Translations under genes and position numbers: made by a program
Assembly (NCBI RefSeq): GCF_000346465.2
Contig: NC_034016.1
Span: 2,935,391 to 2,999,390 of the forward strand
DNA from: Prunus persica
Lineage: Eukaryota > Streptophyta > Magnoliopsida > Rosales > Rosaceae
Direction: 5' to 3'
Length of the DNA stretch: 64,000 bases
Shown here: one piece after another, positions 24,528-35,290 of the stretch
Position numbering within the stretch: position 1 is the stretch's first letter
Layout of the letters: every line of letters begins with the position of its first letter
Notes under the pieces: model-generated
What the model saw: only the letters and a program-made list of their open reading frames with translations
What the model was told of the DNA's origin: nothing
Database searches by the model: none

Positions 24528-25718
24528 ATGCCAGCGACGGAATATCAAGGGTCGTCAGCTGGGTTCAACAATATTGGCCGTTCAATCTTCAGCCTCCGAC
24601 GCGATCAGTTTAATTCAATGGAAGCCCAGAGCCATAGCGGTGGTCAAGGAGCTGTAGACCTCGACTCTTTCCAAACCCACGTCGCCGATTGCTTCATCCA
24701 CCTCTCCTCTTCCTCCCAAGACATCCTTTCCCTCCAATGGCTCCGAGACCTCCTCGACGCCTTCCTCCAAATCCAGCAAGAATTCAAGAACCTCCTCCTC
24801 TCCTCCATCAACAAGCCCCTCCTCTCCAAGCCCACCGTCGACCGCTTCCTCTCCGACTACTTCGAGCGCAGCGTCAAGGCCCTCGACGTCTGCAACGCCA
24901 TCCGCGACGGCATCGAGCAGGTGCGGCAGTGGCTCAAGCTCCTAGAAATCGTCCTGGTCGCCCTCGGCCGCGACAGGACGCTCGGCGAGGGCCAATTTCG
25001 TAGAGCTAAGAAAGCGCTCGTCGACCTTGCCATCGCAATGCTCGATGACAAGGACTCCTCCAACACCACCCTGGCCCACAGGAACCGCTCCTTCGGCCGG
25101 AACAACCCGACAAAGGATCACCAGCATCACCAGCAGCACCGCTCGCTGGGCCACTTCCGATCTCTTTCCTGGAGCGTTTCACGGTCATGGTCGGCCGCGA
25201 GGCAGCTCCAGGCGATCGGAAATAATTTATACGCCCCGAGGCCGAACGAGATTGTGGCCTCCAACGGGCTAGCGCCCGCCGTTTTTACGGTGAATTCGGT
25301 TTTGCTGTTCGTAATGTGGGCCCTGGTGGCGGCGATCCCGTGCCAGGATAGGGGCTTGCAGGTGCATTTCACGGTGCCGAGGAGCTTCGCCTGGGCGGGG
25401 CCCATGCTGTCGCTGCACGAGCGGATTCTGGAGGAGTCGAAGCGGCGGGACCGGAGGAACGCCTGCGCGCTGCTGAAGGAGATTCATCAGATCGAAAGGT
25501 GCTCACGGCTGATCGGTGATCTCGCAGACTCGGTGCAGTTCCCGATCTCGGAGGAGAAGGAGACGGAGGTCCGGCAGAGAGTGCAGGAATTGTCGAGCCT
25601 GTGTGAGGGGATTAAGGAGGGTTTGGATCCTCTGGAACGGCAGGTCAGGGAGGTGTTCCATGGAATCGTGAAAAGCCGAACAGAGGGCATGGATTCTTAT
25701 GGAAGACCGAATGAATGA
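24528..25718 (+). CDS. ROH1: ROH1-like protein (DUF793 family)
   Basis: A single-exon gene for a 396-aa protein starting '[20 protein letters not shown]'. It matches the plant ROH1/DUF793 family, whose Arabidopsis member ROH1 was reported to bind exocyst subunit Exo70A1 and affect secretion and seed-coat mucilage. Visible parts: a variable N-terminus to about residue 45, a helical region (46-175) with '[20 protein letters not shown]', and a basic/His linker (185-225). A hydrophobic segment follows (251-271, '[20 protein letters not shown]'), then a charged helical C-terminus. Length and lack of introns fit the family. The coding region is strongly C/G-rich at third positions, unlike neighbouring genes. 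A CT-rich leader (24355-24405) precedes the ATG, and AATAAA occurs at 25776. Overlapping frames on both strands are shadows of this GC-rich sequence. Confidence 0.92.
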   Translation: MPATEYQGSSAGFNNIGRSIFSLRRDQFNSMEAQSHSGGQGAVDLDSFQTHVADCFIHLSSSSQDILSLQWLRDLLDAFLQIQQEFKNLLLSSINKPLLSKPTVDRFLSDYFERSVKALDVCNAIRDGIEQVRQWLKLLEIVLVALGRDRTLGEGQFRRAKKALVDLAIAMLDDKDSSNTTLAHRNRSFGRNNPTKDHQHHQQHRSLGHFRSLSWSVSRSWSAARQLQAIGNNLYAPRPNEIVASNGLAPAVFTVNSVLLFVMWALVAAIPCQDRGLQVHFTVPRSFAWAGPMLSLHERILEESKRRDRRNACALLKEIHQIERCSRLIGDLADSVQFPISEEKETEVRQRVQELSSLCEGIKEGLDPLERQVREVFHGIVKSRTEGMDSYGRPNE

Positions 25719-27589
25719 AGAAGATGAGAGCAATCAATTTTTGGATTTGGGGGAGGTGGCGGCGGCGGCGGGGGCAATAAAATTTGGGTAAGGAGGAGGA
25801 GATATGACTTTTTTTTTTCTTCTTTTTCTCTTGTAATTTAATCAGTGAAATCGATCAGCAATTACCATATATTGTGTATAGAAATCAGGATTATGCAAAG
25901 GAACCTACTTCTTGGAGGTTCATGTTTGCTGTTTTTTCTTCTTCTTTTTTTACCCTTTTTTATCTTTCTGTTGTTGCTTATTTATTTTGCCTCTGTATAA
26001 TGAAATTTCTAAGCATGCTTCTGGCTGCTGCTCTTTCTCATTTTGTGTTCAATTCTTGCGCAAATTTTCGTTTGATCTCGAATGCTTTCCGCCTACGACA
26101 TAGAATTTAGGTATTTGAATTTGAATCCTTATATCAATGTACGAAATGAAATCATCGAAATGTCTGATAATGACTCACTCTCTATGAGGGGGGCAATCTT
26201 TTGGCTTTCTTCGTCATTGGATTGCAATTACTTATATTTTGATTGATTGGTTACTGCAAAGTGAGAAGGCCCCAAAAAAAGAAAAAGAAATGTGCTGTTG
26301 ATTGTTCTTGGAATTTTCTGCTTGCCATATTACAATAGGTAGCTTCAACCAGACAATCAGTTTCCAACTCTCTCTTTATGGAAAGGTTGTTATCAAGACT
26401 GCTTTTGACTTCCATATGCAGTTCAGTGAGGCTCAATGCATTCTAACCGTTGGTAAATTGCTCTACCACTTCTATTGCAGCTGAGATTGATTGGTTTTTT
26501 ATATATATTATTTATTCTGGTTCCCTCGCTTTTATTGCAGGAATTTGCCTATGATTTTTCCTCTAATGGAAACATATCCAAAGTTCTCAAAGAGGCTTTT
26601 GCCTATTTGCCGCAGTGGGGGTGTAAATTTTTAAGCTCCTTGTTTGTTCAACATAGTCCTCTGCTCTTTGGAACTTGCCTTCTTCCCTTTTGCCTCCCTC
26701 CTATGTTCAGCCCCTGTATATTTAAGTTCCCTGTCTTTTTCCACTGTTTCGAAATTAGTATATCTTCCTTGTACAACCAAAATACTAGTTTTCCTACTGA
26801 TGCTACTTGGTGTATGTGGTTCTGTTTGATCTCCACCTAAATGCAGCTCTGATACTTTGAAGCAGTCACATCTTGAAGTAGCTGGAACAGCTGCGCTAAG
26901 CTAAGGTCACTCACCTGCCCGTGTGGGGGCGATTCCTGACTCTGCATCAACCGGAAGCCTCTGACCGAATACGGCCTTTGCCACCTATTTTAACTACACC
27001 AGATATCAGAGGCATGAGCTAATCTTGTGCTTGATTTGAGCCAATTGGAATGGTCTTTGAAGATTGCATCAAAGCTATTGTCTAGTATATATATTTTAGA
27101 TACACAAAGTTTTTGCAGATCATCCGTCGCTTTCTTATCCTCAATTTGGATTAGGGTGAAGAGTGCAGAGTTGGTAGCTTATAGCATCAATCAACCAAGA
27201 CTGCAGTTGCAGATTAGGCACGCAGCTTCTTCTTGCCCTACCTACCTCGTCAAAATGAGAGGCTTCCAGAGCAGTTGACCCCCCCTGTTGGGAAAAAACT
27301 CATGGTGAGCTGTTGCTTCAATGTAGGCTTTAAATGCTAAAAGCTAATTCTTGTCTTTTCTTGGTTTGGAGCTTAAAATTCCATGTTATGTGTTGACAAT
27401 GTTTTGCATTTTGGAAGGTGGATTAATGCAGAGATTAGTCATTTGCAAAGCTACCCTACATGGCTTCATGAGCTGTTAAGCCATTAATAATACCAATAGC
27501 TCTTCTTGTTTTTCACGTTCCAATTTCTGCAAGCCAAATTCTGGGACCAGACGTAACAGCACGTAAAACTGCCCAAATTCAATGCTGGC
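25719..27589. other. ROH1 3' flank and intergenic DNA
   Basis: This holds the probable 3' UTR of the ROH1-like gene and unremarkable intergenic sequence. Short frames near 26475-26840 and 27027-27278 show no similarity I recognise. Confidence 0.45.
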
Positions 27590-27599
27590 TAAGAGTGTG

Positions 27600-27710
27600 T
27601 GTGAAGCAAAGGCTTAGCCAAGTTGGCTAAAGCGGATGTGCTCTCTATTCTACACTCGAGTTCGAATACCCCCTTCCCTATCGCTTGTATAAATAAAAAT
27701 AATAATAAGA
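27600..27710 (+). mobile_element. tRNA-derived SINE-like fragment
   Basis: The sequence has an RNA polymerase III box A-like motif (tagccaagttgg, 27615-27626) and a box B-like motif (gagttcgaatac, 27658-27669), at a spacing typical of tRNA-derived SINE heads. An AAT-rich tail follows at 27690-27710. It does not fold as an intact tRNA gene. No flanking duplication could be fixed. Confidence 0.4.
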
Positions 27711-27839
27711 AAGTCGCTTAAGCCTAAAAGTTTGTATAAATTTGATGTGTTTGGCATTTTATATCATGCTAATAATGAAAATAAATAACAAGAGGAAAAA
27801 AAAAGGAAGGAGGCAAAAGGCTTTTCTAATCTTGATGAT

Positions 27840-28014
27840 CAGTCCCGATCTCTTGGACCACAGGAGTCCAAGAGATTTGTGGTCACTCACCGTTGGATGT
27901 AAATTCAACGGTTCTTGAACTCCTTTTAAGAAACTTTTTTGAATCGTTGAATTTACATCCAACGGTAAGTGACCACAATCTTTTGGACTCCTGTGGTCCA
28001 AGAGATCAGGACTG
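27840..28014. mobile_element. 175-bp foldback MITE with 10-bp target duplication
   Basis: The element begins 'cagtcccgatctcttggacc' and ends with the near-perfect reverse complement. The inverted repeats extend about 75 bp each, so nearly the whole element can fold back. It is flanked by 10-bp direct repeats 'tcttgatgat' at 27830-27839 and 28015-28024. A 9-11 bp duplication is characteristic of Mutator-like elements, so a non-autonomous Mutator-type MITE is the best call. It lies about 300 bp beyond the stop codon of the RTM2-like gene. Confidence 0.85.
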
Positions 28015-28314
28015 TCTTGATGATGTTAGTTTTTTTTTTTTTTTTGTTTGTGTGTGGTCAATTATCTTGATGATGTTAGTTGAAGTGTGCCAGATGTATA
28101 ATATGTGTGTGCACGTCCTATTGAAAACCGAATGCTTGTACCTTTCGCTTGGACCAGGGAATTCAAGACTAATAATGAATTTGAAAATGACAGAACGTAA
28201 AATAACGAGATTTAACATTAACATAATGGATCATAAGTTAACTTACAATCCCAAAAAAGAGGTAAAGTTGAAGATACAAGAGAGAGGGAGAGCGGGAGCT
28301 CTGAAACACAGAAG

Positions 28315-29887
28315 CTATCTTTTTCTAGTTCTAATCCTGTTAATTGCTACCATGACTAGGGAAACAATTAGTGCTGAACCTGCAATGATGAATGGAGAGC
28401 ACAGCAGATTAGATTTTTCCAAACGAGGAGGCGTCTTCTCTAGATCATCACCTGATTTCTCAACTTCCTTCTCTTTCATGTGTTCTTCATTGGTTCCTGC
28501 TTCTTGAATTTCATTTCCATGGCTTCCTTCTGCTTTGACAGGTAACTGATTGCTAGCAGGACATTCTTTGATGGGTTCTTGCTTTTGCAGCTGAGCAACA
28601 TCTGCTTCTGTACTAATTCCATCTGTAGTCTCTATCTGTTGAGCTTGAGCTTCTTGTTGTGTGGTTAATGTATCTCCTGCAGGTTTTGATGAGTCACTGC
28701 TCTCTCGTCTACTACGAATGTCATCCTCCAGCCCCGCATTTCGCTTTTTGCTTAGATCAGCTTCTGGACTTCTCTGCTTCTGCACCTGCTCTTCCAATTT
28801 GGGGAGCTCAGAACCCTTCTGTTCAGTGTGATGTATGGTTGCCTGAGTTTCTTGCGTTGGCTTAGCAACTTCTTGACTTACTCGAGTGCCTGTATCTTCC
28901 TGCATTGTCTCTTTAGCATCCTCAGTCTTTGGCACCTTATAATCAGTTACAATTTGTTCTGTGCCTAATTCCTTTCTAGCAACCGTCTCTTTCTCAACAC
29001 CATCAGCTTCTTCAATCTTCGCAATCCTTGCCATTTTTGGCTCTTCTCTATTTCTCGATACAGACTTTTCTGTCTCTTGCATACTCTGTATCTTCGAAGC
29101 TCTAGCTTCTTCCTGATTTTTTCCCCCACTCATGTCCTTCCCAAGAACTCCATCAGCTACAGTTTCTTTCTTGGACACCTCTTCATCAACTTCTTTTCCC
29201 TTGATCTGACGATTTTCTTCCATTTTCTTTTCCTCAGCCTCAACAAATTCTACCTCAAGTTTCCCCCTAGAACCATTTTTTTCAGGAACCTCTTCAGCTG
29301 CAGGTTGTGCCATCTGCTGTGTTTCTAGTCCTTTATCCACCCCATCATCTTTCACTTCCTCAATCCCAACCCCTCGAATACCTTTCTCTGATTTTGGCAT
29401 GACGATGGCGAGAGTTGATTCGTGTTCCTTAAACTTGGCCTTGATTCGATCCAAAACCACTCCATCCGGAATCCGAAAGACTTTTCTGAAACTCCTTATC
29501 TCCACCTCTTTCTTGTACATTATCCATCTTATCATCACCTTCTCTTGAACTGGCTTTTTCCCACTAATGGCAATCTGAGTCCCATCTTCATTTATGTCAA
29601 TTTCAATATGCTGTCTTCTATAACCTACATTTATCCAAAGAAAGTTAAAAAAAAACAAAAAATGCTGGCATACACACACACACACACACACACACATACA
29701 CAGAACAAATATTAAGGAATAATTGAAAATGATATTAACCTTTGAGATGACCAGTGAGGACGAAGGTAGTTTCGGTTTCTTTCGATACAAAAAGAGGATC
29801 GGAATTGTCTTTGGCAATCTGAAAGTTGGCAGAAGAAACATGATCATCTATGTTATGGGTGATCTTGAGTCTCAATTCTAGATCCAT
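28315..29887 (-). CDS. RTM2: RTM2-like protein: alpha-crystallin domain with C-terminal membrane anchor
   Basis: Two exons on the minus strand, 29740-29887 then 28315-29624, join in phase to 485 aa. The first 50 residues ('MDLELRLKITHNIDDHVSSA' onward) and the start of exon 2 ('RRQHIEIDINEDGTQIAISG', then 'FRKVFRIPDGVVLDRIKAKF') form an HSP20/alpha-crystallin domain of about 110 residues. A long disordered region rich in Lys, Glu and Gln follows (about 115-455). A single transmembrane helix lies near 459-478, followed by a basic tail 'RIRTRKR'. This architecture is that of RESTRICTED TEV MOVEMENT 2, a sieve-element membrane protein that limits systemic movement of potyviruses in Arabidopsis. 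Many paralogues have no known role in resistance, so function here is uncertain. The intron carries a (CA)n microsatellite near 29671-29702. The gene converges with the ROH1-like gene. Confidence 0.87.
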
Positions 29888-30379
29888 TGGTGGGCTTGAT
29901 TTTCTTATCAGAGATCAATTTTAGGAACTCCAAAATTTAAACTACTCATTTGGGTAGCAGAATGTGCACGTGTGAGAGGGGAATGTTAATAGAGCCCATA
30001 TTGTCTTTTATTGAGCATATGAAACAAAGCACATATTCATTGCTTCCTTATATGGCATTCTTGAAGGCGTTTAGGACGGTTAAAATCCACTGCTTTCCGA
30101 AATGTGGGTTACCTTGGCGGGAAGTTAACGGCTCCATGTTTGATACCAAAATGAAGTTCAAGCCATGCGTGTTCATATTGAACACGTATGTTGAAGAAAA
30201 ATGTGAATTTCCTAATATTATTTCACCATCACTATTTAAATAATGGGTTTTATTATTTTAGTTTTGACCCATTCGAGACGCGGTGTCTCTTAATTACAAT
30301 CTCTTATTTCAAGGGAATACCCTTTGATTTCATCATAAAGAAACATAACGTGTATTTTTGATTTTGCAGCTGCTCCCAA
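29888..30379. other. upstream flank of RTM2-like gene
   Basis: Probable promoter and leader of the RTM2-like gene on the minus strand. No coding frame with recognisable similarity was seen. Confidence 0.4.
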
Positions 30380-31020
30380 GTCGAACCTAAGGGTGCCTAC
30401 ATATCCCTTGGGGGAATCAAACTACTCATAGATCAAGGAATTGCAATGAATAAGTGACTCCTTGCAAAAAGAAGGATTTGAATGAATTTGATTGAAAAAG
30501 TGTTCGAGTGAATTCAGCTGAATAAACCAAGAATTCGATATGGAATTGTGTTTGGGCCAATTTGGTTAAGAATAAACCAGAGATTCTGTTTGGATTCAAG
30601 ATCTAGGCGGTTGCATCTAGATTGAGTCTCTAGATTGCCTACGTACCCTTTAAAAGGGATCAAACCAACAAAGTTCGAAATTTGGGAAATTAATGGGTAA
30701 GTGTGGCCTACTAATTTAGAATTTGTGTCTTTGAAACAATTTGGAGATTTTTACGATTTTCATAGGTAAATGACCCATGAGAAAAATTGGATGGTTTTGT
30801 ACTATTTTTCTTATTGTCAATATCCAAGAAAATAATGCACAATTTTGATGAACCCACTAAATTTCTAAAATTGACATTTGCATTTGGAAAAATGTTTGGG
30901 CGAATTTGGTTAGGATAAAACAGGAATTCAAATTTGGTTGCTGTTGCATCTAGTGGGATGCTAGACTGCCTGCGTACTCTTGACAGAATCAAACCGACGT
31001 AGTTCCAAAAAGATTCTTTA
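30380..31020 (+). repeat. retroelement-like sequence with recurring 'gcctacgtaccc' module
   Basis: Three related modules occur near 30390, 30637 and 30967. Each has a 'tgcct.c.ta' core, then a 'gggatcaaac'-like block, and the last two then read 'gtagttc' or a variant of it. A fourth copy lies far away at about 63222 in the LTR-like right end of the window. Longer similarity ('aataaac.aga.attc', 'gttgcatctag') links 30548-30700 with 30895-31020. Shared modules at distant sites point to a dispersed LTR-retrotransposon family. Confidence 0.5.
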
Positions 31021-31027
31021 ATTTGCG

Positions 31028-31155
31028 TGGTTTTGTACCACTTGGGCATGTGACATGGTTTTGTACCACTTGGGATTTGACGTAGTTTTGTACCACTTGG
31101 GATTTGGGGTAGTTTTGTACCGTTTGGAATTTGGTGTAGTTTTGTACCACTTGAG
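31028..31155 (+). repeat. 27-28 bp minisatellite, five units
   Basis: The motif 'ttttgtaccacttggga' recurs with starts at 31031, 31059, 31086, 31113 and 31140, i.e. spacings of 28, 27, 27 and 27 bp. Units are slightly diverged. The array sits inside the retroelement-like region. Confidence 0.9.
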
Positions 31156-31194
31156 TCTTCACTTGTTGATTTGGGAATTAATGGGCCTTTTTAA

Positions 31195-32132
31195 TTTTGA
31201 GGCCATTATTCCATAATTTGTGGATCTGAGACTTTGCACCAACTGTTTCCCATTTGGATTTTTAATAGACGAGTCCATTGTGCTTGAGATTTGCAATAGA
31301 ACATGCCCATTGTATTTTAAACCGTTAAGTCTTGAGATGTCGGCTTAAGATATGAAGTTTGAGCTCATTGGGTCTGAAGCCCATTTTGTTATCCCTTTCT
31401 TTTTACAACTTCTTACCGGGCCTGCAATTGTCACGGTTTGAGGTGAGCACTTCTTGTTTTTGCTTTAAACCACCTTAGTTGATAAGCCCAACCCAACTTC
31501 CTTGCATTGGTCTCCCTGCACTTCTTTTTGTTTTGTTTTTGTAGCGTCATAGCCCTAGAAATTGATTTCACATAAATTTTGAGGCCATTATTCCATAATT
31601 TGTAGATCTGAGACTTTGCACCAACTGTTTATGGCATGAAGGAAAACAAAGCTTTCTTCATTGTTCCCCTTTTTGGTGGTAGAGTCCTTGAATTTTTTTG
31701 ATTCAAGGCTTTGATTTTGATTCAAAGCCAAAGGCAATCATGTGGTAGGCCTTCTTGGATTTCCTTCTTGCTGGCATTAGGACTTGTTAGGTTGCCACAT
31801 GCCAAGAGAAGAAGATGTGCTTTTGTTTCTTTGCTTTTTGCTTGCAGTGAAGTCAGACTTGGTGACAGGACCTGACCCAAATTCCACTTTGGAATTTAAG
31901 CCGAACCCTGTGCATGTCCAACATCTGGTAGATGCCTGGCACATTTGACCAAAATGCCCTTCTAAATTTCCTAAATTCTTTTTCTTCAAGCATGACTTCT
32001 GTCGAAAATTTGACAAAGTCTACCCTAACTCCGAAGCCAGTGAGCTCCCAAAAGACCTCGTGCTAGATGGAGGTGGGCATGTACATATAAGGCACATCAA
32101 CCCCTCTCCATTGGTCGATGTGGGATGTTACA
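31195..32132 (-). mobile_element. LTR/TRIM remnant, possibly Cassandra-like
   Basis: The + strand ends in 'cgatgtgggatgttaca' (32116-32132), the complement of the common plant LTR terminus TGTAACATCCCACATCG. Just inside is 'actccgaag' with 'ggtgggcatgtacatataag', resembling TRIM LTRs with 5S-like motifs such as Cassandra. The interval also holds two copies of a ~50-bp segment, 'gaggccattattccataatt' at about 31200 and 31580. The element is incomplete. The family assignment is from memory and uncertain. Confidence 0.4.
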
Positions 32133-32279
32133 CTTGGAGTTGTGATTTGCCCTTGTGATGGGTTTGAGATGGTTTCCACCATCATATGAGATCAATCCTT
32201 GCGGATTGTTTTGGGTGCTTTAAGCCTCATAGTGACTTGTTTTGGATGCTTTAAGCATCGCAAAGAGAGAGGCCTTGCG

Positions 32280-32470
32280 GTAGGGGTGGGCATCGGAACC
32301 GAAGAACTGATCAACCGAATTAAACCGGACTGGAAAAAATTGAAAGAAACCGTGTTAATAAAAAAAAGTCAAACCCAATTCAAAAAACTGAACTGAACCG
32401 ATTCTAACCGATTTCCATTCCGATTCTATACCCCAACAAATCGAGCCGGGCCGAATTGAACTAGCCAAAT
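32280..32470 (+). repeat. possible MITE fragment ('ggggtgggcatcgg' type)
   Basis: The stretch starts 'taggggtgggcatcggaacc' and is followed by repeated 'aaccga' words. This resembles widespread plant MITE ends of the form 'taggggtgggca'. The matching inverted end was not found, so the fragment is truncated or the call is wrong. Confidence 0.3.
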
Positions 32471-33805
32471 TTAAAAAAATTAAAAATTAAAAATTAAAAA
32501 TCCAATACTATATTTTTAATCTCATAACTAATATTTACCCAAGTTCAATTTCAAAACATCTCTCTTTTCTAGCCTCAATATTTCTTTTTGTATGAAATTG
32601 GATTATTTGTTAATTTTCAAGCCAAAAAAAATAAAATTTCAGTTGAAATCTGCATAAACTTGTGCAGTAATGGCCCATTGACTTACTTTTTGGTTGCATT
32701 TTGGCCTACCCGAAATATGCGTGTTCATTTAACTACTCTCCTGATCAATCTAAATTCTCATTTTTCAGGTATTAAATTTTGGATTTTAATGTGAAAGCCA
32801 CGCTAGTTTTGAGCCTTCTTGTGTTACTAATCGCACAATTTATACTCCTCTGAACTTTGAATCAATCAAATGAATTTTAGTGCCTGACAAAAGAAAGAGA
32901 ATTGAAGTTCAAGACTCCTTTTCAACACTCTCTCAAGCTCAACTCGAGGTGTTTCGTTTAAGGATATGAAAAGAAAGAAAAGAAAACAAGGGACATAGTC
33001 AAAAGTTAACAAAAAAAAGTTGTCACGTTGAAAATTATTACTGAAACAAGTTATACTCCCAGAATAGAGTCTACCAGAAAAGGCTTCATCATTGCATTGC
33101 ATCTGTAATTCTCTTCAGGGCAACAGCATAATCATTTATTCCATCATGTGAATATCAATTAAACTTGGATTCTATGTAGTTCTTCTTCTGTTCACCCTAA
33201 GTTGAGAGGTAAGGCAGGCACTATGCCCACCACTTATCCAGCCACAGGCAAACATTGAGTTGTTCAGATTCTAAATATTTTCTTTAAATTTTTCATTAAA
33301 AAAAATATTTTTCTTGCAAATTTATTTGGAGAAATGGATCATTTTTCTTGAAGTTTATATGGAGAAATGGATCACAGGTCATGAGAGTGATTAAAATGGT
33401 TCAGAACATCATTCCTTTTCACATTGTTGGGATCCAAAGTGCATACCTCAACCACCAGCCTACCAAATTGCTTTAGGTACCAATATGCTGGGTGACTTTA
33501 GTCAATTGATTGCTTTATGACTTTCAAATTTTAAATTCTTCCAAAAAACAAAAAAACAGAAAGAAGCAGAAGAGGAAAAGAGCAGGATAAAATAGAAAAA
33601 GAGAGAGTAGCAATTGATTGCATGCCAAAATTAAAGGAGCAAAAGTGGTAATCATTTCCAAAGTAGGGACTAAGAGCATCTCAATACATGGTAAATAATC
33701 ATCACTCTTAAAGTTACTTTAGACTCAAACACCACACTGCCTCTCTGCTCTGCCTGATCAAGATTTACCCTACACCAGATTTAATTTACTTACACATATT
33801 ACAAA

Positions 33806-33808
<3 letters not shown>
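32471..33808. other. intergenic DNA downstream of ENODL
   Basis: AT-rich sequence with no recognised gene or RNA. A short 'ggagaaatggatca' duplication occurs near 33331 and 33360. Confidence 0.45.

Positions 33809-33852
<44 letters not shown>
33809..33852. repeat. (CT)n microsatellite in ENODL 3' end
   Basis: About 22 CT dinucleotides lie just beyond the ENODL stop codon on its minus strand, where they would be transcribed as (GA)n in the 3' UTR. Confidence 0.95.
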
Positions 33853-33854
<2 letters not shown>

Positions 33855-33865
33855 TCCTTACCTTT

Positions 33866-35290
33866 TTACAGCATCAGGAAAAAAACCACACAAAATAGAG
33901 CCATTTCCATTTGAAGAGCAAATAACCCCACCAACACCTGCAGTTTCCACCCACAGTCAGTACAAAAGAAACCCAATCAACATCCCATCAAAACTCGAAG
34001 TAAAAAAGTAAAAATAGAACATTTACACAACATTTTTCATTATCAACTGCATATAGATGTACATTTTCATGTATGTAAGCATATGTGCATACTTCATTAT
34101 TATGTACTGTGCTAAATTTACAAATGAATAAATTTAATGAGATCAAGAACCTATAATCAATAACTTTACACATACAATACTAATCGAAATTTGAACATCT
34201 AATTCAAAATCAATTAACAACGAGCGAATCATCCGATCAAAAATTTAAAAAAGATAAAGAAAATTGAGGTACCTGCCCCTGTTGGCCAGAAGTTGGTAAA
34301 GGGCGTATTGTAGCAGAGTCAACTTCACCAGTAGGCAGAGGAACTGCAGGGTTGCTGTTAATAAATGGCATACCACGACCACCACCTTTGTCTGGTACAG
34401 CCACTGAAGAACTCACGCTTGGTTGTGGGCTGGGAGAGAAAGAAACTTGGCGAGGGTGGAATGGCCATGGATATGATGGAGAAGATGACACTGCTCCTCC
34501 TCCACCCGAGCTTGGTGTTGGGGAAGCCATTGGAGGAAGCTGTGGAGAAGTTGTTGTTGAACTTGAACTTCCTGGTGGTGCTGCTGCTGAGGAAGAGGAG
34601 GTGACTCTGATAGCCAGCTTTTGGGTCTCTTGGCATGTTTTGAGCATAGAGCCATTGTTGAAGGCAAAGTAGAAGAAACCAGGGCGTGAAGGGTGCCACT
34701 TTTGCAAATGTAACAAGAATTTTGGTAAGAAAGCTAAAATATTTTAGACAATTATGACATACCCAGATGGAAACTACTTCTTTTAAGAATTTTCTTGAAA
34801 ACATAAGTTCAAAACAGAGTAAATTGAACTATTTCTCAGGAAAAATCAGAAAAAAAAGAAAGAAAAAGGTTTTTTAAGTGTGTGTTTGAGAGAGAGAGAG
34901 AGAGAGATACCGTGTAGGAGGTGGAGTCAGGTTTGTTAAGAAGTGTGGCTTGAGTGAAATTGCAGAGATCGAAGGCTCTTTGGTTCTGGAAAATGTAGAG
35001 GTTGTGCTGATACTTGTGCTTAAAAACTGAAATGCTCAAGACAAAAAGTGTTAGAAGGGAGCCTAAGTAAAACAATGCTTAATTAATTCAACCAAAAAAA
35101 ATAAAAGTTTCAAGTTCTTGAATTTGTTGGGGTTTTCCCTTTTCAGTTTGGAGCACTTACTGATGGAGTCTCCTACATGAACAGTGGGGTTTTTCCACTC
35201 TGAAACCCCATCTACTAGTATTGTGGTGGAGTGAGAATGCTGGAAGAGAAAAGAGAGCAAACACAGGAAGATGAGCATGGAGAGCTTCAT
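33866..35290 (-). CDS. early nodulin-like (phytocyanin-type) protein, probable GPI-anchored
   Basis: Four minus-strand exons, 35161-35290, 34911-35026, 34273-34698 and 33866-33937, join in phase to 247 aa. Residues 1-21 are a signal peptide ('MKLSMLIFLCLLSFLFQHSH'). A phytocyanin domain follows to about 114, with 'VDGVSEWKNPTVHVGDSI', His51 and a Cys65/Cys104 pair able to form the family disulfide. Residues 115-224 are rich in Ser, Pro and Thr, as in arabinogalactan-type spacers. The last exon adds a hydrophobic tail (225-247, ending 'MALFCVVFFLML'), typical of a GPI-anchor signal. The second copper His and the axial ligand are absent: the usual Cys-Gly...His motif reads 'FAFNNGSMLKTCQETQ'. 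This places it with the early-nodulin-like proteins that do not bind copper. They sit at the plasma membrane or wall and act in reproduction and transport. A read-through of the third donor would give an alternative end at 34237. The second intron holds a (GA)n run. Confidence 0.85.

Noticed and set aside
24644..25733. Several frames on both strands overlapping the ROH1-like gene
   Set aside because: They are shadows caused by its GC-rich third positions; only the 396-aa frame matches a family.
27828..28080. Words 'atcttgatgat' resembling miR172
   Set aside because: The match is to about 12 of 21 bases, is the MITE target-site word, and has no precursor hairpin placing it in a mature miRNA position.
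34352..34672. Plus-strand frames of up to 106 aa
   Set aside because: They are antisense to the Ser/Pro-rich exon of the early-nodulin-like gene.
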